Shown here: piece by piece, positions 50,501-62,600 of the stretch
Numbering within the stretch: the stretch's first letter is position 1
Layout of the letters: every line of letters starts with the position of its first letter
Assembly: GCA_020638995.1 (NCBI GenBank)
Contig: JACKHM010000002.1
Coordinates: 1,240,001-1,304,000, forward strand
DNA length: 64,000 bases
Source of the DNA: Planctomycetaceae bacterium
Lineage (GTDB): Bacteria > Planctomycetota > Planctomycetia > Pirellulales > Pirellulaceae
Direction: 5' to 3'
Program-made: the position numbers and the translations under genes
The notes under the pieces: model-generated
The model's input: the letters and a program-made list of their open reading frames with translations, nothing else
Database searches by the model: none
Told to the model about the DNA's origin: nothing

Positions 50501-50520
50501 AGGATGATCCCTGTCGTAAA

Positions 50521-50622
50521 AGTTTTCAGTGTTCAGTTTGTAGTGTTCAGCAGTTCGTGTTCAGTTACTCGGCGAAGGAGTCGACCTTCGGTGTGTCAGC
50601 CGGAAACCGAACACGGAAAACT
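50521..50622 (-). repeat. Imperfect 19-bp inverted repeat with nested hairpin
   Basis: 50521-50539 (AGTTTTCAGTGTTCAGTTT) pairs with 50604-50622 (AAACCGAACACGGAAAACT) at 17 of 19 positions; in minus-strand RNA one of the other two is a G-U pair. Inside lies CGAAGG/CCTTCG (50573-50578, 50585-50590). The upstream arm begins 17 nt after the right gene's stop, and TTTACG follows the downstream arm. It may act as a 3'-end structure or be a dispersed intergenic repeat. Confidence 0.6.
50529..50570. repeat. Three GTGTTCAG repeats with exact 14-bp spacing
   Basis: Identical octamers at 50529-50536, 50543-50550 and 50557-50564, each followed by six variable bases. The first overlaps one arm of the inverted repeat. 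They lie just upstream of the middle gene's ribosome-binding site. Confidence 0.7.
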
Positions 50623-50638
50623 GCAAACTAAAAACCAC

Positions 50639-53600
50639 TTACTCAAAAAAATCTTGTTCCAATAAATCTGCCAATGCTGCATCGGCCAACTGGGTATGGC
50701 CCAGTAGCTCGTCGTCGCTCGCACGCTGCTGTGCGAGACTGGTGAGCACGTCGTCCAATTCCAAGCTCACCGGGAAGGCCTCTTCTGGCGACGAATGGAT
50801 TCCATCACGGTACCCATCCGGCGTACTTTCCACAAGCGAATTTGAAGCTTGCTGGTTTGCCACCGACCAGGGAGCCACTAACTCGTCGTACAACGCTGGC
50901 GGCATCTCGCTGGCAGCCGAGTAGCGAGACTGTCGATACCCCGGCGTGAACTCGGAAACGAGGAACGCCGCAGCAACGGCGTCCTCGGTGGTCGCCATCA
51001 CATCGGACTGAACCGCAAACGACTCGCCCTCTGCCTGACTACTGCCGGCGTTGTTTAGGAAATTGATCACCAACAACGCGTCCAATGGCGAGCTCTGGCC
51101 GTCGCCATTGACGTCAAAATAGGGAGGTGGCGCATTGCCGGTCGTTGGCTGCGGCAGCGGACCGCTGCCTTGGGTGTTGATCCGATTGACGATCAACAGC
51201 ACGTCGATCGCGGACACAAATCCGTCAGCACTGACATCGAGCGCGCCGTTCGCGCCGTTTGCGACTTGATCGGCGGGGTTCTGCCACGGTCGGAAAGGCG
51301 TCACCGTCACGGTGACCGTTCCGGGTTCAGAAGTTCCACCAATGTTATCGCGAACGGTATAGCGGAACGTGTCGGTGCCGGAGAAAGCCAAGGCGGGACT
51401 ATAGGTGACAACACCCGTCGAACTTACCGACAGCGAACCATTCGCCGGTTGCTGTGTGATCGTGACGCTGGAATTTACCACCGTGCCGTCCGAGTCCGTA
51501 TCGTTAGCGAGCACCGAGATCGCCACCGGGATCCCTTGTTTGGTCGTCGCCGAGTCGGCGTTTGCCACGGGACGTTCGTTAACCGTCACGGTGACCGTCG
51601 CCGGTGCTGAAGTTGCTCCCTGCGTGTCACTGACCGAATAGGTAAATGACGTCTGACCGTGGAAGCCGACATTCGGCGTGAATGTGATTGTTCCATTCGC
51701 ATTTGCGACAACCGCACCGCCTGACGCAGCCGACACGATCGAGACCGTCGCCGGATTGATTACGCTGTCCTTGTCGGAATCGTTATTAAGTACCGACAGG
51801 ACGGTTGCATTGGAACCTGGCACGGTGAAACTATCGTTCACCGCCGTCGGCGGATCGTTCACCGCCAACACGGTGAAGCGGAACGTGTTCTGCACGAACT
51901 CGCCGCTGAGATCGGCTGCCTCGATCGTGATCAGCGTCTCGCCCGAAGCGTCCGCAACGGGGGTAATTGACAGCGATGTTCCATTAACCTGAGTTGCTGC
52001 AACCAACGGATTCGAGTTACCGACAACTCGCAGTGTCAATCGATCGTTATTCGAGAGTACGTCCGGATCATTAAAGACTTGCGGGAACAACTCGACGATA
52101 GTAACAGGCGCATCTTCGTTCACGGTGATGTCCGCGACTGGATTCGCCAACACGGGCGGATCGTTGACCGGCGTAACGGTGATTGGCACGGTGCGAGTAA
52201 CCGTTAGCAGGCCTGGCGAACCCGTATTTCCCAGATCGTCCACCGTCACAACAACCTGATCTTGGCCATTGAAGTTCGCTTTGCCTCGGTACGTGAGTCC
52301 GTCGGGCTGACCCTGCGAATTCGTGTGGGCAAGTGTCGTATTGATCTGCGCCAACGGTGCCAACACACTAACGGTACCAGTACCGTTGTCGGTGACTTGA
52401 CTCGCGAGAACACCGCCTGCAATGTTCGTGTTCAGGTTCAGCGTACCGTTGGAGGCGCGGAAGACGACTTGAACTTGCCCCGTACCTTCGGCTGCGTCGA
52501 TATCCGCCGCGACGATTCCGCCGATCCCGCGCGCCACATCTTCCGTGGCTGATTGCATGCCTGGCACCGAAAGGGTGGGAGCGTCGTTCACTGCAGCAAG
52601 CGAGATTGTGAAAGTTTTCTTCGTCGAGTTGTTGTTAGGAGCAACGCTCGATCCGCTATCCTGTGCATCCACCGTCACAACAGCGACACCGTTGACGTTT
52701 GGTGCGGGTGAGTAAGTTAGAGTTCCGTTCGCCGAAATGGCTGGTTGCACTGCGAACAAGCTATTGTTGTTGTTGGTTGTCGTAAAGCTCACGGACTGGC
52801 TAGATTCGTCACTCGCGCTCGCCGGCCCCGGTCGAATTCCTGAAATGAATCCAAACACGGTCTGACCTAACGCGTCTTCGGTCAGTTGTTGATTCGCACC
52901 GACCGTGAACTCGGGTGGATCATTGACGGAACTTACCGTGATGGTCAACGTGTGTAGATCCGACGTATTGTCATGCGGCGCGATGCCAGCGCCGGTGTCT
53001 TGCAATCGAACCGTGACTGTTGCCGTTCCCCATTTGTTCGGCGACGTTTGGAAAACCAGATCGCCGGTCAACGGCTCGACGAATGGTGCCGTCGTGAATG
53101 TCAATCCGCCAGTAAAGCCGATTGTATTGGCGACAAACGTCAGGGCCTGTGAACTCTCGTCGGTCGCAGCGGCGGGCCCCGGTCGAACATCGGTTGCCCA
53201 GTCGGTGATCCGTACGAGTCCGGCATCTTCGTTTACCGTTACATCCGCTCCGGCGGTGAACTCGGGAGCATCATTGATAGGATTGACCGTAATGGTAAAT
53301 GTTTCGGTCTGCGATAGGTTCTGATTTGGCGGCGCGCCGTCGCCGCCGTCCCGCAACGTGACGGTAACCGTCGCAGTACCGTTGGTGTTTGCTTTTGGCT
53401 GGTAACTCAACTGTCCCAACGTCCCAGGATTGGTACTAATCCGCGGCTCGAATCCCGGCTCGAACGCCAGATTTCCGGTCGTCACATAGTTGACGACAAA
53501 CTCTAGCGACTGGTTCGATTCGTCGGCTGCCTGAACGGGACCCGGAGCGATATTGGAAGCCCAATTTGGAACCGTCTGCAATCCGGCATCTTCGTTGGTC

Positions 53601-56600
53601 GATTGATTCGGCCCTTTGATGAATTGCGGGGCGTCGTTTACTGGAGTCACCGTCAAGGTCACGGTCTGTGGAACCGACGTATTCACATTCGGAAAAACGC
53701 CATTTCCGTTGTCGATCGCAATCAACGTCAACACCGCTTGTCCAACGGCATTTGGAGCCGGTGTATACGTCAGCGTGCCGCTGCTTGAAACCGTAGGCTG
53801 GCCCGAAGCGAGAAACAGCGACGGGTTCGAGTTCGAAGTCGTGAACGACACAATCTGACCAGCTTCGTCGGGGGCCGAGATAGGACCTGGTCGAATGCCG
53901 CTCGCCCACGCGATCACCGTCTGCGTGCCGCTATCCTCAAGCACACTGAGCGGTTGGCCGATGGTGAATACCGGAGCGTCGTTTAACGGATTGACTGTGA
54001 CTGTCACCGTTGCTTCCGCGCTGAGCAAATTGGCCGGAGCCACTCCGTTGTCGCGGACTCGAAACGTAAAGACGTCCGTCCCGTTGAAATTCGCAGCTGG
54101 CGTATAAGTGACATTGCCACTTGCGATATTGGAAAGATTGAGGCTGCCGTGAGCCGGTGTCATACCGATCTCGTAGGTCAATGCCTGAACTTGATCTGCG
54201 TCGCCATCGTCCCCAGTGAGTGTAACGACGACTGCAACGTCTTCATTCGTTGACACCGACTGAGCATTCGCAACCGGAGGATCGTTCACCGGAGTCACGG
54301 TCAGGCTGGCTACCGCCACGTTGCTGAACCGATTCGGCGGGTTGCCGGCTTGCGCGTCGTCTTGCACCTGGAACATGAACGAATCTTGTCCGTTGAAGTT
54401 CGCATCCGGCGTATAAATCAGCTGTCCGATGATCTCGCCGGTCGAGGTATTTATACCACTCAAAGTTCCATTTGCCGTACGAGTGATCGGAACACCCGCC
54501 GAGGGCACGACGAAGTAACGCAATACTTGAACGACATCGGGATCGCCGTCGACGGCCGTCAAGTCGCTAGTTTGAATTGCCTTGGCAGTGTCTTCCGCCG
54601 TGGTGAGCGTGACATTACTCGCTACCGGGGCTTGATTGACTGACTCGACGGAAATCGTCACCGTGAGGTCATCACTTAACGCGTCGGGAGTGCCGTTCGT
54701 CTGTCCATTGTCCGTCGCTCGCACGACAAACGTGGACTGTCCGTTAAAGCCCGCGACTGGCGTAAAGACCAAAGTTGCCTGCGTACCACTGATTGGCATG
54801 AACGTGCCCAACGTGCCTTGGTTCGCTGGGGGTTGGCTCACGATCGTGTAAGTCAGGGTTTGCGTCGACTCGTCGTCGCCCGTGCTGCCTCCAAAGGTCA
54901 ATGTCGTTACGTGATCTTCACAGGTGCTCACCGATTGAGACAGATCGGTACCGATCATCAAGCTGCCTGGAAGCGGTTGGCAGATCGTCGATGTCGTCGT
55001 CGTCGCCAGTACGACTTCGGGAATCGGCATATCATTAACGTCGGAAACATTGATTTCGACGACTCCCGGCATCACGCTGGTCTGCGGCGAAGTAGCATCG
55101 TCGTCCGTTACACTGAATGTGAAGCGATCCGGGCCCGCAGGCGAGTTCGCGTTGTTATTGAAATTCGAGTTAGGCAGATACTCGATTGTCACCGTGTTGT
55201 TGACGACGGGCGCGGTGATCGTCCCATCGATAGCGACACCGCTGGTGAATGTGCCGTTTAAAGGGAAGTCGACAATCGAGAATGTGAGGCTCTGGTTCTC
55301 GGCAGTCGTCATGCTTCCATCATCATCACCAACCAAAGTAATCATGACGGTCGCGTCTTCTTGCGTGCTCACCGCACCGCCACCGACTTGATCAATCCCC
55401 GTCGGCGGATCATTCACGGCAGACACATCTAGCGTCAAGGTAAATGGGGTGCTAGGCCGCTGGAACGGAGCACCGGCTGATCCATCGTCGCGAACGATAA
55501 ATACAATGGTCCCCGAACCATTGAAATTTGGGTTTGGAGTGAAGACGAATTGACTGGTTCCCAGATCACCCGTCGCGGAAGTGATATTCGTGATCATGCC
55601 GTTTGCATTGCTGGCATCCACGATCTCAAGAGTCAACGGCTGCCGCTCCAATGGCAAGGGATCGCCATCCTCGCCGCGGAGCGTCACGGTAATCGCGTTA
55701 TCCTCACACAAGTTGATAGTGTCGCCGAACCCATCAAATGGCGCGACGTTGTCGACAAACAACGCGCCCTGCGAGCAAGCGCTCCCCGGGTTTACCAACG
55801 CAACATCGACGACACCGTTCACCGTGGGAATGTCGTTGGCGGGCGCGACAACAACTTGAATCGTACGTTCGGCGAATAGGCCCCCCTGGTCAGTCGCACG
55901 AACGGTCACATTGACGATTCCGTTCTGGTCGGGTTGGTAATCAAACCGCAGCGTCTGACCGTCGATGTCAATGGAAGGAATCAGGATTGGATCATCGCTG
56001 ACCAGACGTAGGTCTTCGAATTCGAAGTCGAACGCCAGTGCGCCAGAGCCGCTCAGTTTCAACGTCGTCGGATCCAGCGGGTCGATCGTAGCAACGACAC
56101 CAAAATTCGAAGTCGCAATCTGTGCCGCAAGCCGATCCATGATCTCGGTCGCCGTGGAATTGGCATCAAAGACCACTGGAACATTGCCGGGCGTCACATC
56201 TCCATTGGAATCAAACTCGAATGTTCGTGACGCAAGTCCGTTTGATGTCGAAATCGTCACCGTGGCATTATCGGTCAGCGTGTCCCCGTTCTCGCGGAGC
56301 TGAATCCCGTCAGCTGACCCGAGAGTTACTCCGGATGAGAAGAGGTTCACACTCTGATCGCCGCTGAGGCGGATCAGGGTCGGATCTAGCGGATCCACCG
56401 TGGCAACAACTCCAAACGCGGCCAGCGAAATGGCTTGAGCGAGCGAGCCAGCGATTTCGGCTTGAGTTTGATTCGTGGTATAGACAACCAGATTGCTACC
56501 GGGGGAAACAACTCCGTCTGTGGTGAACTCGAACGTCTGCGTGGCGCCAAGCGACGACGTGATCTGAATAGAATCGCCTTCAAGAAGATTCGCGCCGCTT

Positions 56601-59600
56601 TGAGTTACCTGCAAAGTCGAATCGTTCACTTGCGTCACAGCGTCAAACACCGAGCCAAACGAGATCGCTTGCTGACCTCCTAACCGAACGACCGAACTGT
56701 TGGACCCGACGACCGCGCCGACAAAATAGTTTTCACTTGGATTGTTGGAAACGCGATTGATTTCGGCTGCCAACGAAGCGGCCAACTCCGCTTGCGAAGA
56801 CGACGAATCAAAGGGCACTGCAATGTTTCCGCTCGCAGTTACGCCATCACTGTCGAACTCGAAAGTCCGCGACTCCAAGTTCGTCGCAGCAACAATGGTG
56901 ACGGTTCCGCCGTCCTCAAACGTAGCGCCAGGTTGCAAGATTTCAACCGATAGTCCCGTGCTGACGTTGATACCGGAGAACACAGCACCCAGCAGAGTAG
57001 GACCTTCACCCGTTAAGACAATGGAAGGGCTCGCGGCGGCATTTGTTGTCGTGACTCCATAACGCTGTGAAGTTATGCTCGCGGCCAGCGCACTCGCCAA
57101 TTGAGCAGACGTCGCAGAAACCGTGTAAGGAACGGCCACACTTCCGCTGGCCACGATGCCATCTCGATCAAACTCGAAAGTGCGTGAGTCGAGGCCATTC
57201 GCGGCGAAGACCGTGATTGTGGCTCCCTCTGGAATCGTCGCGCCGTCCTGCTCAATCGTCAGCACGCGTGTTCCGACAGAGAACGTCAGGAAATCGCCAT
57301 TGCCATCCGTCAAGTTGACATCGTCAAAAGCTCGAGGATTAAACAGATCGATCAAAGTATCCGGCCCATCTTCGGCTGTCGTGAAGTCCACCAGGACCGA
57401 TGGATTTGCGATTGGGGCCGAATTATTCAACACGCGGACTTTGTAGTCTTCCACTTCGCCATCGACAGCCAAACCGGTAGGGAGCAAGTCTCCAGCACTG
57501 CTGATGCGGAAGCGAGCGTAAGTGTCGCCAAGGGGTGAGTTGCTGGGCAACTCCTGAGGTACGGCCACGAACAGCCGATTCTCGCCCGCGTGAACGAGCA
57601 CGTTCGTCAAGACTTGCTCGCCGGGGTCATTCCAATCGCCGTCGTGGTTAAAATCGAACCAAGCATCGACGAGGCCCGTGCCTGACGCAGTCAAAGTGAT
57701 CGGGGTCGATTGTCCCGGCACCAGGATTCCATCGAAACGCACACCATCTTCATCTGCCACTTGCAGCAGCACCCTGCCGCCTCCGAGGTCTGACGCTGCA
57801 AGCGTCGGTACGGCGGCGCCAATCGCGCTGGCTAACTTGCCTCCGATTGCATTCGCATCATCAACGGTTGAGTACGCGATTCGGTTTCGAGTCTCATTGA
57901 ATACACCATTCCGATCAAACTCGAACGTCCACGTTTGGTTACCATCGCTTACGGTAAATTGCTGACCATCCGCAATACCACCGGCAGTTCCTGTGATGGA
58001 AAACGCTGGGTTACCAACCGGTGTAACGAGTACATTCGCTGCCGTGGCTAGATCAACAACTCCGCTACCCAATTTCACGGGCACGATCGGATTTTCAGGT
58101 GTGCCGAGGAAGTTCGGCATCAGCGTGGCACTCTTGATGGCGGCTTCGAGTTTTCCCGCCACATCATTCGCGCTATCGCCAAGACTGATGTTGATCGGCA
58201 ACGCACCTGCGATCGTCACGCCATCGCCCGCCAAGTCAAACTCGAACGTGACAGGCGTGTGTACACGGTCGTCAATCTGAAAAGCATCACCTTCGCTGAC
58301 ATGGGTCACTTGCTGGACGTGTCCGCTCGTACCGGTCGAATCAACCCGTACCCGCGGCAGTGGCTGAAGGTCAATCAAGCCGTTGCCCAGGTCAACAGGA
58401 GTAACCCCGCTCAAGCGTCCAGCGGCGATTTCGGACTGAATGGCGTTAATAACAAGGTCAGCAAGATTTTGAGTCGTAAAGGAAGCATTGAAGCTCAAGA
58501 GCACGCCGTTGAACGAACCATCATCAGCAAATTCAAAACGCAGTTCGGGATGAATTCCGTCGTTGATGGTGATGAAATCACCATCAACGATTCCAGCACC
58601 GCCATTGGTGGGCATCTGCAATTGCGCGACAGCGGGGATCTCGATCGCTAATCCCGCACCCGTTGTCAACAGCTCCGCCGGAGCACGATTTGCGTGACTC
58701 AGGGAACTTGCGGACAAGTCGAGTTGGTCACTGCGGCGGAATGCGAGTGTGACGGTATGATCATTCGGAGCCAACGGGGTCAGGCCGTCCAGGCGAGATA
58801 GTTGGCCTTGTACGCTCAAACGAATCGCTTCCGTTACTTCCGCGTCGGTCGCGTTACTCGCAACGCTAACCGCAAAGTGACCGGCCTCCACGGATGCACC
58901 ATCAACGCTAATCTCAAAAACGACCGTCGGGTTGTGACCATCGTTGATGACAAACGACTCGCCCGAGGCCAAGCTTCGGTCGACAAACAAGCTAGCCGCA
59001 TTACTGACATCAATCGCATGCCCGGGTCCCATGCCGGAGAACGTGACCACGCCAGCATCCGCGACGCCAGTCAACTCGGTAACCGCGGCAACTACCAACG
59101 CGGCAACTGCGTCTACATCCTCGGTGCCGGTCAGGTTGATAGGGACGATGCCTGACGCCACGCCGCTGCCGTTTTTGTCAAACTCATAGGTGCGGGTCGC
59201 GCCCGTTCCGTCGGAAACAACAAACTGGTCATTGTCCGAAATCGAAGCGGCATCGCTGACAACCAGCCGCAGCGGCAGGATCAACTGCCGAAGCGGTTCT
59301 GCGGTTAGCGTAAAGCTACTGTTCGCGACACCGATACTCAGATTTGGAGTACCTCCCACGGCAACTAAACCACTGCCCAGATTCGATGGACGCAGGGCGA
59401 GCGTCGTTTGGGCAGCAACCGCCGCGACAATCTTGTCAGCGATTTGGTCCGCAGTGTCATTCGCCGCATAGCCGATCTGTGGAGTATTCGCGGCCGCCGT
59501 GCCGAGCACGAACGTAAATGTCACAGTATCCCTGCCACCGCGAACGATCGTGAACGTCTCACCCGGCGTCAGCGCCGCACCGCCAGCAGCCGGAACCTGG

Positions 59601-62600
59601 ATCGAGAACGGAGCCGAACCAAGAAGGCTGATATTGGAGTTCAGCAGTTGAATTGAATGATCCGAATCGTCTCCGTCGGCCGCCAACGTCGGCTGTCCAT
59701 CAACTTCGGCATCCACGCCGCTGCCCAAATACAGCGTACTGTCACCGATAACATGACGAGCGGCGTTGCTCGCGAACACTGTCGGATAAGTGTCGGAACC
59801 GGCGAACGGTTGTGGCGCGTCGCCGAAGTCTAGCCCAACTCCTGGCAGCAAGATTGTGAAAACGGTTTCGTCGGTCGATTGATTCCCTTTCAACGCGTTA
59901 CCTGCAACGTCTTTGACCGCACTTAAGAAGAAGCTGTCGATTCCATTGACGTTGGCAAATCCGTTCACGAAATCTGCCGGTGCGCCCGTTGCGTCGGCGA
60001 TGTCTAAGAAGACCGTCGAACCACCTCGCAGCCGAGCACTTACGCCGGCGATGCGACCGGAAGCCGCGTTAATCCCGGCAACAATCGCCGAAGCCACTTC
60101 CGCCTCGGTAAACGTCGTCTGAACTTGAATCGCGTTGGCACCACCCGCGAATCCTTCAATCCCCAGGTTGCTGTTGGAAGCATCCGTGATGTGTCGAGTC
60201 GTGTCGCCAAGTTCAACGCGACCGCTGCCCGGGTTTGGCAGTGTGGGATTAAGACCGATATTTGCACTGAGGAGAGCGACTCGCATCGCATCCGAGACTG
60301 TTTCGACAAGCGCTCCGTCGACGTACGTGATCGCGACGTTGGCGTTGGCAACGCCGTTGGGCGTCCCGGTCGCTGGATTCAGATCCTCGAACTCGAAGGT
60401 CACCGTTCGTGTTCCGTCGTTCACGGTGAATGTGTCACCATCGGTCAAACCTGTGAGCAGATTTTGCGTGGTTAAACCATTCGTGAACAACTCGACATCG
60501 ACGGGTGCGTTCAATGCGATGACGCCGCCGCCCCGGTTAACCGGTGACATCCCAAGGCTGAAGCGGAGGTTCGCATCACCTAGCGCAGTGAGCATGGCGT
60601 TAACAATAACGTCCTGCGTGTCGCCAGGATTGACTGTCACGACAAAATTGTCGGGCAGCATATCACCGTTCAGGTCAGTGAAGATGCCATCCTTATCGAT
60701 TTCAAATACCGCTGTGACAAATCCATTCGAGATCGTGAAAGAATCCTGATCCGCAAAGGCAAGCGAGCCCTCGGGGCGCACTTGAATGCCTGGCAAGGAC
60801 GGCAGTATGAGCGTTGTCGAAGGGCTGACTCCCGGTTCACCCGAGACTGTGAAACTGGACGGCTGCGATGTTCGCAACGTATGCACTCCCGGCACGCCAC
60901 CCAAATTAATCTCGCCGTTGCCTGCGTTCTGCGGCGTCAGGCCAATATTCGCGGCGGCTATCGCATTCGTGAGCTTTTGTGCTAAGTCGAGGTAAGTATC
61001 TGCCGCGGTAAAGTCAATCACCAAGTTTCGCGACGTCGCATTCGCGCTACCATCGCTATCAAATTCGATGGTGGTCGCAGTTGAATTCTCTCGCAACGTA
61101 ATCACTTCGCCATCGCGGACTCCGCCAATCGAAACCTGTCGAGTCAATACGGTTTGACTGACGTCAATCCGGTGATTCGGCTGAGCATCCAACTGGATGA
61201 TTCCTTGTCCGACGGGCAAAGCCCCGATCTCTAGCCGGTTGCCGTTCGCATCTGCGGTGGCATTCAGGAAGCTGGCAATTGTGTTGGCAACCGTGTCGGC
61301 TGAATCTCCAATGCCGAATGGAATCACAATGTTTCCGGGAGCTGTGGGCTGCGGACCGTCGTTGCTCAACTCAAATACGAAACTCACTGCCCCGTTGGTG
61401 ACGGTAAATGTCTCGCCGTCTGGAATTACCGCCCCGCCGCCTTGAGGGACGGTAATGCTAATCGGAACCTGGCCAACGGTTGCCACCAGCCCGGATGCAC
61501 TTACGTTAAATACGTGATCCGTTAACCCATCAATTTCAATGATTCCACTGCCGATGTGGAAAGCATTTAGTTCGAGATCAAAACCATTGGCAAGCGGTGC
61601 TGACAATGCATTTGCGGTTCGCGTCGCAATCGTGGCCGGTGTATCGGAGGCCTCGAAGAGAATCGCGTTCTGCGGGGTGACAGCATTCAGGACTTGGTCA
61701 CCGCTAAGATGAAAGTTAGGGAACGTTCCGGCAACACCACGCGTGACCGTAAAGTCGGTATTCGCAGGATTGAACAGGTTAGGCGCTGTCGCCGTAACCG
61801 TCATGATTTCGTTTCCGATCCTGATATTAAATGGCGTCGTCGTGGGGAAAGGTGTTCGGTCAGCGACGGTCAGAGTTGTCGGAACCGCCTGAAGTGGGAC
61901 AAAGCTGGTGAGTCGGGTGAAACTTTCATATTCGAAGACGGACACCGTCCCACTATGGGTAACAAAAAACGTGTCGCCGTCCTGTATCGCAGGAACTCCG
62001 ACTGCTGGACCGGGCGGAACGCGTAATACGGTTTCAGTCACTGTCGACACTAGCGCTGAACTGCTTACGTCGACCAGGTGCGCGTCCGTCGCTCCCACAT
62101 GCACCAGCCCGCCACCGATGTTTCGTGGGGACAAAGGAATGTTCAACTGACCTGGTTGCGCGGCGAGCGGCTGGCCGAGGGCGTTCACAGCCGGCAAGTG
62201 TGCAACGCTCAAAGCTTGCACGATGGCGTCAGCGAGTTGATCCGCCGTGGCTCCAGCGGGGAACGGAATGCGGCGGGCAGCACTTGACCAATTGTTATTC
62301 TGATCGAACTCGAAGATGACCGGCATGGCCAACCCTAGTGTTCCATCGTTGATCGTGAACTGCTGCCCATCGACGATGCCATTCGCACCGGCTCCGTTGA
62401 ACGGAACTTGCAGGCCCAAGGTCTCGGCAACCGACAAGCTAAAGCCCTTATCAAACTCGAACGTAGCCGTATCACCGACGTCGTTCGTGACTTTAAACGA
62501 AGTGGTGTCGTTGATATCGCGTCCGCCCTGGGCATCGATTACAAATCGGTCGCGGTTGTTTACAACGATCTGGTAGACCTTGTCATTCGGCCAGATTCCG

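Larger units (their letters stand above)
50501..50638. other. Intergenic region between right and middle genes
   Basis: 138 bp with no gene and no convincing promoter. It holds a 19-bp imperfect inverted repeat, a nested 6-bp hairpin, and three 14-bp-spaced direct repeats. AGGGA at 50508-50512, with a 7-nt spacer, serves the ATG at 50500. Confidence 0.8.

Noticed and set aside
50501..50638. Promoter for the middle gene
   Set aside because: Weak matches such as TACAAA with a poor -35 exist, but nothing approaches the quality of the promoter at 16064-16091.
50644..50650. Run of seven A (T in the gene) near the end of the right gene, as a phase-variation tract
   Set aside because: It affects only the last three residues before the stop, so slippage would hardly change the product.
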